DNA of 64,000 bases from Oscillospiraceae bacterium (GTDB lineage: Bacteria > Bacillota > Clostridia > Oscillospirales > Oscillospiraceae). Below are positions 57,402-64,000 of this stretch, piece after piece; positions within the stretch are counted from its first letter, which is position 1, and the number at the start of each line of letters is the position of its first letter. Location of the stretch: positions 1 through 64,000 of the forward strand of contig JAGBEA010000017.1 of the NCBI GenBank assembly GCA_017937195.1. Direction: 5' to 3'. The position numbers and the translations under genes are program-made. Below the pieces are notes generated by a model that was not told where the DNA came from, searched no databases, and saw only the letters and a list, made by a program, of their open reading frames with translations.

Positions 57402-58187
57402 TTATCTGCGGTCTTCCAGATATTCCTGATAGACCTCGCCCCAGATCTGAGCCTTGAGGTCAAGGAACTCCTTGCTCATCTTCAGATCCTGCGTGCGGGG
57501 ATAGGGCAGGTTGATATCCACGATGGTCTTGATGCGGCCGGGACGGGCGCTCATCACGATGACCTTCGTGCCCAGAATGATGGCCTCTTCCACGTCGTGG
57601 GTGATGAAGAAGCAGGTCTTCTTCTCCTCCTGCCAGGTCTGGATCAGCTCTGCCTGCAGCTGGGTACGGGTCTGGGCATCCAGTGCGCCGAAGGGCTCAT
57701 CCATCAGCAGCACTTCGGGCTGTACCGCATAGGCGCGGGCGATGGCAACGCGCTGCTTCATGCCGCCGGACAGCTCCTTGGGATAGGCGTCCACGAAATC
57801 TTCCAGCTGCACCATCTTGATGTACTTCATAGCCAGCTCTTCCGCCTCAGCCTCGGGCATACCCTTGAGTTTCAGGCCGAACATAACGTTTTTCTTCACC
57901 GTCAGCCAAGGGAAGAGGGCGTACTGCTGGAACACCACGCCGCGCTCGGTGCCGGTTCCCTTGACCTCCTTGCCGTCCACATACACGCTGCCGCTGGTAG
58001 GCTCCAGCAGACCTGCAATGATGTTCAGCAGGGTGGACTTGCCGCAGCCGGAGGGACCGACCACGCAGATGAACTCGTTCTCGTAGATATCCAGATCCAC
58101 GCCGTTCAGCGCGATCATTTTGCCCTGACGGCCATCGTAAATCTTTTCAACATGGTCAATTTTGACCTTAACATTTCTTGCATCCAT
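57402..58187 (-). CDS. ABC importer ATP-binding protein, SsuB/TauB-like
   Basis: 261-aa ATPase. Walker A GPSGCGKST (about residue 44), Q-loop FQQYALFPWLTV, signature LSGGMKQRVAIARA, Walker B LLMDEPFGALDAQTR and H-loop FFITHDVEEAI are intact and of the SsuB/TauB/NrtD type. The ATG at 58187 is chosen over one four codons upstream that directly abuts the AAAGGA site. It follows the permease by 15 bp. Confidence 0.92.
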   Translation of the reverse strand: MDARNVKVKIDHVEKIYDGRQGKMIALNGVDLDIYENEFICVVGPSGCGKSTLLNIIAGLLEPTSGSVYVDGKEVKGTGTERGVVFQQYALFPWLTVKKNVMFGLKLKGMPEAEAEELAMKYIKMVQLEDFVDAYPKELSGGMKQRVAIARAYAVQPEVLLMDEPFGALDAQTRTQLQAELIQTWQEEKKTCFFITHDVEEAIILGTKVIVMSARPGRIKTIVDINLPYPRTQDLKMSKEFLDLKAQIWGEVYQEYLEDRR

Positions 58188-58202
58188 ATGTACACCCATC
58201 CT

Positions 58203-58988
58203 TTACACGTTTCTGGTTTCCTGCCAGCCGGTCAGCTTCTTTTCCAGGAACTTGATGATCTTCTCAATGGTGATGCCGATGATACCGATCAGAATGATGT
58301 ACAGCAGCATAGGCTCCACCTCGTAGCTGTTGTTGAACGAGCGGATACGCATACCGAGACCTGCGAAAGCACCGGTAGATTCAGCGGCGATCAGCGTGGT
58401 CAGTGCAACGGAAGCGCCCAGACGCACAGCGGTGAGGATAAAGGGGGTGGTGGCGGGGAAGATGACCTTGACGAACAGATCCTTATCCTTGGCGCCCAGC
58501 ACGCGGGCGGCCTTGATGAGCGTCTCGTCCACATTGCGTACGCCCTGATAGATGGTGATGGTCATAGTCAGGAAGGTGGCCAGCCAGATGACGATCACCT
58601 GAGGCAGACGGCCGACGCCGGCGCCGATAACCACCAGAGGTACATAGGCCAGAGGGGGAATGTTGCGGATGAACTGGATCCAGGGCTCCACGATGTAGCG
58701 CACGGGGCGATACCACGCCATCAGGAAGGCCACGGGAACGCTGGTAATGAAGCCGAGGGCAAAGCCCAGCAGCACGGAGATCATACTGCTCTTGATGTCG
58801 GCCCACAGAATCTCACGCTCAACAACTGTCTTGAGCGCATCAAAGACCTTGTCGGCAAAGGGGAAGCAGCGACCGGTTTTTTCACCGATGCTCAGGAAGA
58901 ACCACAGCACGATGGCGGTGGCGAGGCTGATCAGCAGCCAGCCCCAGTTGGGGATCTTGTCGATAAAATTCTTCTTTTTGTTCAGCAT
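58203..58988 (-). CDS. ABC importer permease, SsuC/TauC-like
   Basis: 261-aa membrane subunit with six helices. The coupling loop (LIKAARVLGAKDKDLFVKVIFPATTPFILTAVRLGASVALTTLIAAES) is diagnostic of the SsuC/TauC family. It starts 29 bp after the sulfatase stop. With SsuB-like and SsuA-like partners it forms a complete importer for an anionic, probably sulfur-containing, solute. Confidence 0.92.
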   Translation of the reverse strand: MLNKKKNFIDKIPNWGWLLISLATAIVLWFFLSIGEKTGRCFPFADKVFDALKTVVEREILWADIKSSMISVLLGFALGFITSVPVAFLMAWYRPVRYIVEPWIQFIRNIPPLAYVPLVVIGAGVGRLPQVIVIWLATFLTMTITIYQGVRNVDETLIKAARVLGAKDKDLFVKVIFPATTPFILTAVRLGASVALTTLIAAESTGAFAGLGMRIRSFNNSYEVEPMLLYIILIGIIGITIEKIIKFLEKKLTGWQETRNV

Positions 58989-59017
58989 AATTACATTCCG
59001 CCTTTTTTATTTCAATA

Positions 59018-60469
59018 TCAATAGAATTCTTTGATGCGGTGGAACCAGGTGCTTGCCGGGTCGCCGGTCTCCTTGAGGTAGCGGCCCAGAATGTCCATAT
59101 ATTTCTTCTTCACATCGGCATAAGCCGGGTCGTAGCATACATTTTTCAGTTGATAGGGATCCTTCTTCAGATCGTACAGCTCGCCGCGCTCACTCTCGTT
59201 GAAGGTGAGCTGATAGTCGAGGTCGCGTACCATCCGCTGGCGGTGGGTGTAGAAGTGGTTGTGATACTCACAGAACACCTCTGTGCGGCCGTTGCTCTCC
59301 TTTTCGCCCATCATCAGCGGCAGGATGCTCTCACCGTCCACCGGCTTGGGCGGCGTCACGCCGGCCACATCCAGAATGGTGGGCATCACCTCGTGCAGAT
59401 ACACGAAGCTGTCGTTATCCTTGCTGCCCGCACCCTTGACCACCATGGGGATATGGTAGATCTCGTCAAAGGTGAACGCGCCCTTTTCAATCAGCTTGTG
59501 GGCGCCGAGGCAGTCGCCGTGGTCGGCGGAGTAGATGATGATGGTGTCGTCGTACAGACCCTCCGCCTTCAGCTTATCCACGATCATACCCACCATATCG
59601 TCGATCATAGTGCAGTGACCGTAGTAGCGGGCGGCGATCTCCTGAAAGCCCTTCCAGCCGTAGTTGCCCAAGCCCCACATCTTTTCGCTGAGATAGTAGC
59701 CGTAGGGTTTATCCAGCAGATCGTCGCAGTAGCTGGGATGCTCGGGAATGGAGGCGGGATCGTACATGGAGTAATAGGGCTCCGGTACGATGCTGGGGGA
59801 GTGGGGGCCCCAGAAGTTGGCCCAGATGAAGAAGGGCTTATCCTCCTCCTTGGCGATGTCGATCAGCCGGTTGGTCTCGTGCGCCACGAAGTATTCGATG
59901 GTGCTCTCCACGGGACCTTCGTGCTTGCAGAACATCTCCTGGATCTGCAGGGCGGGGTTGTCACCCAGAAAACCGTGGGACACATCCACGCCCTCGTAGC
60001 CGTGCTCTTTTAAGTACAGCTCATAGTAGTTGGGCTCATTGTCCGGCGGCTGATTGAAGATCAGACTGGGGAACACCTGCGAGCCGGGGAAGCCGTAGCC
60101 CATAAAGGGCTTGCCGTCGTCAAAGCCGCATTCGATGGGCTCCTTGTTGGGGGTCACGTGCCACTTGCCGGCATAGCCGCAGTAGTAGCCGGCTTCGTGC
60201 ATACAGTCGCCCAGCAGGGGGATCCCCTCACCGATGTTGGTGAAGTTGTCCACCACGCCGTGCTTGTGGGGGTAAAGACCGGTCATCACGCTGGCGCGTG
60301 CCGGCGCGCAGATCGCGGAGGGGGTGTAGGCGTTGGTGAATTTCATACCCTCCGCCGCCAGCGCGTCAATGTGCGGTGTTTTGCAGATGTCGTTCATGCC
60401 GTAGGCGCTGACCGTGTCCAACCGCTGCTGGTCGGCAAGGATCAGCAATACATTTTTTCGCTTTGCCAT
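59018..60469 (-). CDS. Cytoplasmic sulfatase (Cys-type, formylglycine-dependent)
   Basis: 483-aa type I sulfatase. Metal-binding VLLILADQQRLDT at the N-terminus, the modification site C54-A-P-A-R58 in SAICAPARASVMTGLYP, IIYSADHGDCLGAH (metal ligands) and GKWHVTPN are present. Cys54 must be oxidised to formylglycine, which anaerobes do with anSME, encoded divergently next door. There is no signal peptide, so the enzyme should work on an imported sulfate ester. First gene of the operon sulfatase-permease-ATPase-binding protein. Confidence 0.9.
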   Translation of the reverse strand: MAKRKNVLLILADQQRLDTVSAYGMNDICKTPHIDALAAEGMKFTNAYTPSAICAPARASVMTGLYPHKHGVVDNFTNIGEGIPLLGDCMHEAGYYCGYAGKWHVTPNKEPIECGFDDGKPFMGYGFPGSQVFPSLIFNQPPDNEPNYYELYLKEHGYEGVDVSHGFLGDNPALQIQEMFCKHEGPVESTIEYFVAHETNRLIDIAKEEDKPFFIWANFWGPHSPSIVPEPYYSMYDPASIPEHPSYCDDLLDKPYGYYLSEKMWGLGNYGWKGFQEIAARYYGHCTMIDDMVGMIVDKLKAEGLYDDTIIIYSADHGDCLGAHKLIEKGAFTFDEIYHIPMVVKGAGSKDNDSFVYLHEVMPTILDVAGVTPPKPVDGESILPLMMGEKESNGRTEVFCEYHNHFYTHRQRMVRDLDYQLTFNESERGELYDLKKDPYQLKNVCYDPAYADVKKKYMDILGRYLKETGDPASTWFHRIKEFY

Positions 60470-60665
60470 AGTGCGCTCCTTTCCGTAGCCTGCGATGGCG
60501 CAGGTCTATCTAAAATGCGCAAATTAATACATATATCATACAAGGATTTGGGCATTTTGTCAATATAAACCCGCCGCTATTGTCCGTCAATTAGCGACAA
60601 AGCATTGCAATCTATCCGCCGCTGATGTAAAATAGAATAGCGAAAATAGGGGAGGAGGGGGTCGT
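60470..60665. promoter_or_regulatory. Divergent promoters of the sulfatase operon and anSME
   Basis: Minus strand: TTGACA (60563-60558), 17 bp, TATGAT (60540-60535) for the sulfatase operon, with a CCTGCG-CCAT-CGCAGG hairpin (60504-60489) in its leader. Plus strand: TTGCAA (60605-60610), 17 bp, TAAAAT (60628-60633) for anSME. The close back-to-back arrangement points to joint control of enzyme and activator. No regulator gene is in the cluster. Confidence 0.8.
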
Positions 60666-61823
60666 GTGCCGCCACTGAATCTGCTGATCAAGCCCGCTTC
60701 GGGCAGCTGCAATATGCGCTGCCGCTACTGCTTTTATACCGATGAAGCCGCCTGCCGCGTGGAAGCGTCCAAGGGTATGATGAGCGCCGATACGATGGAG
60801 CTGCTGGTGCAGCGGGCGCTGGATTATGCTGACGGTGCGTGTACCTTCACCTTTCAGGGCGGAGAGCCGACGCTGGCGGGATTGGATTTCTTCCGCGCCT
60901 TGAGCGCCTGCGTGTCCGCCCATCCCAAGGCGAAGGAACTGCGCATCGGCTATACTTTTCAGACCAACGGTCTTGTCATAGATGAGGCGTGGGCGCGGTG
61001 GTTTGCCGAAAACCGGGTGCTGGTGGGCGTGTCACTGGATGGCCCCAAGGACATCCACGACCGTAACCGCGTGGATGCCGCCGGCAAGGGTACATTCACC
61101 CGTGTGATGCGCGCCATCGATTTGTTGGACAAGCACGGCGTGGACTATAACATCCTCACGGTGGTCAGCGCTGCCAACGCGCGGCGGGGACGGCAGGTCT
61201 ATGACTTTTTCAAAAAGCAGGACTTCCGCTATCAGCAGTATATCGAGTGCCTCGATCCCTTGGGGGAAGCTCCCGGCGGGCACGAGTATTCCCTGACGCC
61301 GGAGAAATATGAAGCCTTTCTCAAGGCAATGTTTGACGCGTGGTATCAGGATATGAAGGCGGGGCGCTATGTCAATAACCGCTATTTTGAAAACCTGATG
61401 ATGATTATGACGGGACAACGACCGGAGAGCTGCGCCATGCAGGGGGTCTGCTCCGCCCAGTGGGTCATCGAAGCCGACGGCAGCGTGTACCCCTGCGATT
61501 TCTACGCGCTGGACGAGTGGTATCTGGGCAACATCCACACCCACAGCTTTGCCCAGCTGGAGCAGCAGCGGCAGAAAAGCGGTTTTGTGCAGCAATCCTG
61601 CGCCGTGCCGGATGAATGTAAGGCGTGTCCCGTGTGGGCGCTGTGCCGTAACGGCTGCCGCCGTAACCGCACCGGCGAAGATGGGCGCAACTACTTCTGT
61701 GCCGCCTATCGCGGTTTTCTGGAGTATGCTATCCCCCGCCTGCAGGAGACCGTGCAGCTTTTGCGCGCCTATGCCCGTACCGGAAAATTTCCTTCCGGCG
61801 GTGACAAGAGCGAAATGCTGTGA
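60666..61823 (+). CDS. Anaerobic sulfatase-maturing enzyme (radical SAM/SPASM)
   Basis: 385-aa radical SAM enzyme that converts the active-site Cys or Ser of a sulfatase to formylglycine without oxygen. The radical SAM cluster ligands are C15, C19 and C22 in GSCNMRCRYCF. The SPASM region has CAMQGVCSAQWVIEADGSVYPCDFY and CKACPVWALCRNGC near the C-terminus, for two auxiliary 4Fe-4S clusters. GTG at 60666 follows GGAGGGGG. Its placement divergent from the sulfatase makes that enzyme the evident substrate. Confidence 0.92.
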   Translation: MPPLNLLIKPASGSCNMRCRYCFYTDEAACRVEASKGMMSADTMELLVQRALDYADGACTFTFQGGEPTLAGLDFFRALSACVSAHPKAKELRIGYTFQTNGLVIDEAWARWFAENRVLVGVSLDGPKDIHDRNRVDAAGKGTFTRVMRAIDLLDKHGVDYNILTVVSAANARRGRQVYDFFKKQDFRYQQYIECLDPLGEAPGGHEYSLTPEKYEAFLKAMFDAWYQDMKAGRYVNNRYFENLMMIMTGQRPESCAMQGVCSAQWVIEADGSVYPCDFYALDEWYLGNIHTHSFAQLEQQRQKSGFVQQSCAVPDECKACPVWALCRNGCRRNRTGEDGRNYFCAAYRGFLEYAIPRLQETVQLLRAYARTGKFPSGGDKSEML

Positions 61824-61829
61824 TATAAT
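61801..61829 (+). promoter_or_regulatory. Promoter of the ROK-like gene, inside the end of anSME
   Basis: GTGACA, 17-bp spacer, consensus TATAAT overlapping the anSME stop region; 43 bp upstream of the next start. The next gene can therefore be expressed separately. Confidence 0.7.
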
Positions 61830-61871
61830 ATGATTTACGGAAATTTTACGGATTCAAAAGGAGGACCCACT

Positions 61872-63248
61872 ATGGAACGCTACGGCATCAACGTACAACT
61901 GAAGAATATCCCCGTTCTGGACCCGGAGTTTACCCCTATGCTGCAGTTCAACCGCGCCTTTCTGGCAACTGCCACTCAGCCGGTATCGCTGGCGGTGGAG
62001 CGCGCGGACGGGCAGGTAGCAGCCACCCACACCAAGATTCACGGAACGCCGGAAATGGCGGAGGCGGATCGCTACTACATCGACCGTCTGGTGAAGACAG
62101 AGCTGTGGATGAAGGGCGGCTACAAGATTTATATCAACAATAAAGAACTTTATGACTATCTCAAGGGCGAGTACTGCGCCGAGGGCAGACGTGCCTTTGA
62201 CTGGGAGTTTATGAGCGACGTGTTTGAAAAGCCCTTCGAGGTGGTCTATACCCAGAACATCCCCGAAACGCTGGATAAGCCCCAGCCTATGGGCGGCCAT
62301 CTGGATGGCTGCCGCATCGGTTTTGACGCCGGCGGCTCCGACCGCAAGGTTTCTGCGGTGATCGATGGCGAGACCGTTTTCTCCGAAGAGGTGGTGTGGC
62401 TGCCCAAGATCAATCCCGATCCCGAGTACCACTATGAGGGCATCGTGTCGGCGCTGAAGACGGCGGCTGCCCATATGCCCCGTGTGGACGCGGTGGGCGT
62501 GTCCTCTGCCGGTATTTACATCAATAACCGCACCATGAAGGCGTCGCTGTTTTTGAAGGTGCCTAAGGATCTGTATGAGGAGAAGGTGAAGGATATCTTC
62601 ATCCGCGCCATCCGCGATACCTTTGGCGACGTACCTTACGCCGTTGCCAACGACGGCGATGTGTCCGCGCTGGCAGGCACCATGAGCCTTGGCGACAACA
62701 ATGTGCTGGGTATCGCCATGGGTACCAGTGAGGCTGTGGGCTATGTGGATGCAAACGGACAGATCACCGGCTGGCTCAATGAGCTGGCGTTCGTGCCGGT
62801 GGATGCCAACCCCGATGCCATGGTGGACGAGTGGTCCGGCGACATCGGCTGCGGCGTGAAGTATTTCTGTCAGGACGGCGTCAACAAGCTGGCACCCCGC
62901 GCCGGTATTGAACTGGACGAGAGCGCCTCTCCTGCTGAGAAGCTGAAGGTCACCCAGAAGCTGATGGAGCAGGATGATCCCCGTGCTGCCAAGGTCTATG
63001 AGTCCATCGGCGTGTATCTGGGTCATACGCTGGCTTACTACTATGAAAAGTATGGCTTCCGCTATGTGCTGCTGCTGGGCCGCGTGATGAGCGGCAAGGG
63101 CGGCGATCTGCTGTTGTCCAATTGCCGCCGCGTGCTGGACGAGGAATATGGCGAGTATGCGGACAAGATCGAGCTGAAGCTGCCGGATGAGAAGTTCCGC
63201 CGCGTGGGACAGTCTATGGCGGCTGCCAGCCTGCCCAAGAGCAAATAA
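61872..63248 (+). CDS. ROK-like ASKHA-fold sugar kinase or related protein with N-terminal extension
   Basis: 458-aa protein. From about residue 150 it has the actin-like ATPase layout of ROK proteins: CRIGFDAGGSDRKVSAVID (phosphate 1), VDAVGVSSAGI, VANDGDVSAL and LGIAMGTSEAVG (phosphate 2 and adenosine regions). The ROK zinc motif CxCGxxGC is not evident. The first 140 residues are a specific extension (LKNIPVLDPEFTPMLQFNRAF) without a recognised domain or helix-turn-helix. It may phosphorylate a sugar; the substrate is unknown. AAGGAGG precedes the ATG. Confidence 0.7.
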   Translation: MERYGINVQLKNIPVLDPEFTPMLQFNRAFLATATQPVSLAVERADGQVAATHTKIHGTPEMAEADRYYIDRLVKTELWMKGGYKIYINNKELYDYLKGEYCAEGRRAFDWEFMSDVFEKPFEVVYTQNIPETLDKPQPMGGHLDGCRIGFDAGGSDRKVSAVIDGETVFSEEVVWLPKINPDPEYHYEGIVSALKTAAAHMPRVDAVGVSSAGIYINNRTMKASLFLKVPKDLYEEKVKDIFIRAIRDTFGDVPYAVANDGDVSALAGTMSLGDNNVLGIAMGTSEAVGYVDANGQITGWLNELAFVPVDANPDAMVDEWSGDIGCGVKYFCQDGVNKLAPRAGIELDESASPAEKLKVTQKLMEQDDPRAAKVYESIGVYLGHTLAYYYEKYGFRYVLLLGRVMSGKGGDLLLSNCRRVLDEEYGEYADKIELKLPDEKFRRVGQSMAAASLPKSK

Positions 63249-63356
63249 TTGCAAAAACCGCCCATTTCTCAACGAAAATTGAGGCTGGGTTGATAAAGCG
63301 TTCATAATGCAGTCATATAATGCAAGCAATACCGAAAAGCACGATGAGGTGACAAG

Positions 63357-63899
63357 ATGGAATTGCTGCAATGTATGCTGTATTTGGCGGTGCTGGGCGT
63401 TATAGGCTTTGTTGCGGGCAGGCTGCTGCCCTATGAATGGCTGATGGAAAACGCTTTCCCTTTCCGCGCCTTTGCGTGGGAGCGGCAGGGACGGATCTAC
63501 GAAAAGCTGGGCATCCGAAGCTGGAACCGCAAAATGCCGGACATGAGCCGTTTGCTGCCGCGGATGATGCCGGCAAAACGGCTGCAGGGTCGCTCGGAAG
63601 CCACGCTGCCTACTATGATCAAGGAGACCTGCGTGGCGGAGGTGATCCATGTGCTGCTGGGTCTGGCGGCGCTGCACTGCCTGCGCATCTGGCGCGGCTG
63701 GGGCGGCAGGATCGTTGTACTGCTGTATTGGCTGGGCAATCTGCCTTACATATTGATCCAGCGCTATAACCGCCCGCGGCTGCAGCGATTGCTGCGGCGG
63801 ATGCAAAAGAGAAAAGGATCGGCGCAGACCGATGCGGAAGAAAGAGGAACATTCTGTGCGGACACTGATATTAAGCTGCAATACGGGGGAGGGGCATAA
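63357..63899 (+). CDS. CrtO-like membrane acyltransferase family protein
   Basis: 180-aa membrane protein with helices at the N-terminus and around residues 95-135. FPFRAFAWERQGRIYEKLGIRSWNRKMPDMS and GNLPYILIQRYNRPRL are similar to the glycosyl-diaponeurosporenoate acyltransferase (CrtO) family of Gram-positives, most of which have unknown substrates. GAGGTGA precedes the ATG. The next gene, a lipid glycosyltransferase, overlaps its end by 44 bp, suggesting joint work on a membrane glycolipid. Confidence 0.72.
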   Translation: MELLQCMLYLAVLGVIGFVAGRLLPYEWLMENAFPFRAFAWERQGRIYEKLGIRSWNRKMPDMSRLLPRMMPAKRLQGRSEATLPTMIKETCVAEVIHVLLGLAALHCLRIWRGWGGRIVVLLYWLGNLPYILIQRYNRPRLQRLLRRMQKRKGSAQTDAEERGTFCADTDIKLQYGGGA

Positions 63900-64000
63900 C
63901 TCCTGCGCCAAGGCGATCAAGGAATACTACGACGCCGTGGGCGAGGTCTGTGTGATCGATGACGCCCTGCGCTTTATCTCTGCTGCCGCCACCAAGATCG
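63856..64000 (+). CDS. MGDG synthase-like glycosyltransferase, 5' end only
   Basis: 48 codons are visible before the window ends. The start VRTLILSCNTGEGHNSCAKA, then KEYYDAVG and CVIDDALRF, is the UDP-sugar-dependent monogalactosyldiacylglycerol synthase/processive diacylglycerol glycosyltransferase N-terminus. GTG at 63856 sits 7 nt after AGAGGA, overlapping the previous gene by 44 bp in another frame; an ATG at 63832 in frame is possible but lacks a site. It likely glycosylates diacylglycerol at the membrane. Confidence 0.8.
   Translation, partial: MRTLILSCNTGEGHNSCAKAIKEYYDAVGEVCVIDDALRFISAAATKI

Overview
The window is a densely packed, GC-rich stretch of a chromosome from a Gram-positive, probably spore-forming anaerobe of the Clostridia. 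The Oscillospiraceae/Ruminococcaceae group of gut commensals fits best, but that placement is inference. The support is spoIIID (41.6 kb), a SpoIID-like/amidase cluster (49-51.5 kb), sigma-A-type promoters with 16-18 bp spacers, many U-tailed hairpin terminators, LPXTG/sortase surface display, frequent TTG/GTG starts behind strong GGAGG sites, and an oxygen-independent sulfatase-maturing enzyme. There is no rRNA, CRISPR array, transposase or recognisable prophage.

Layout. 0-9 kb: the end of an Na+-coupled symporter, a lipid kinase, an AI-2E-type membrane protein, and a six-gene nickel/peptide ABC importer operon ending in a hotdog thioesterase. 9-15 kb: the SRP RNA - dnaX - ybaB unit, a membrane protein, a pair of CobW-like metal GTPases (one with a His/Cys-rich belt, one with a C-terminal OB-like domain), feoA and cdd. 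15-23 kb: a heterodimeric ABC exporter, a thioester-domain surface adhesin with its own sortase, then a small Cys-motif gene beside an unusual array of mini-palindromes, and tRNA-Gly. 23-38 kb: a D,D-carboxypeptidase, pgi, a P-loop protein, tRNA-Leu, a TetR-controlled operon with a steroid-5-alpha-reductase-like enzyme, prfB, feoB, a nucleoside phosphorylase, a gamma-carbonic-anhydrase/MscS operon, carD, and a candidate small RNA. 38-49 kb: a DUF1846 protein, Tex, SpoIIID, an aminotransferase operon, a stand-alone RNA polymerase alpha-CTD-like protein opposite a degenerate SbcD-like protein, a heavy-metal efflux operon and an AT-richer lipoprotein. 49-64 kb: a spore-wall-like cluster, then a sulfur region and the start of a lipid glycosyltransferase.

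The most coherent system lies at 51.9-61.8 kb. A cysK-cysE-(nhaC) operon is preceded by a 33-codon leader peptide with Cys codons at 16, 20-22 and 27, followed by mutually exclusive antiterminator and terminator hairpins. This is a textbook arrangement for ribosome-mediated cysteine attenuation. Next come a TSUP-family anion exporter and an operon of cytoplasmic sulfatase plus SsuABC/AtsRBC-like importer, with the sulfatase-maturing radical SAM enzyme read divergently. Together these suggest import and desulfation of a small sulfated compound beside cysteine synthesis and anion export.

Other items worth attention are the alpha-CTD/pseudo-SbcD pair, the CobW/OB-domain fusion, the mini-palindrome array, the small RNA at 37.3 kb, and a perfect inverted repeat embedding both promoter hexamers of carD. 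All calls come from reading sequence and translations by eye. No database search or folding program was run.
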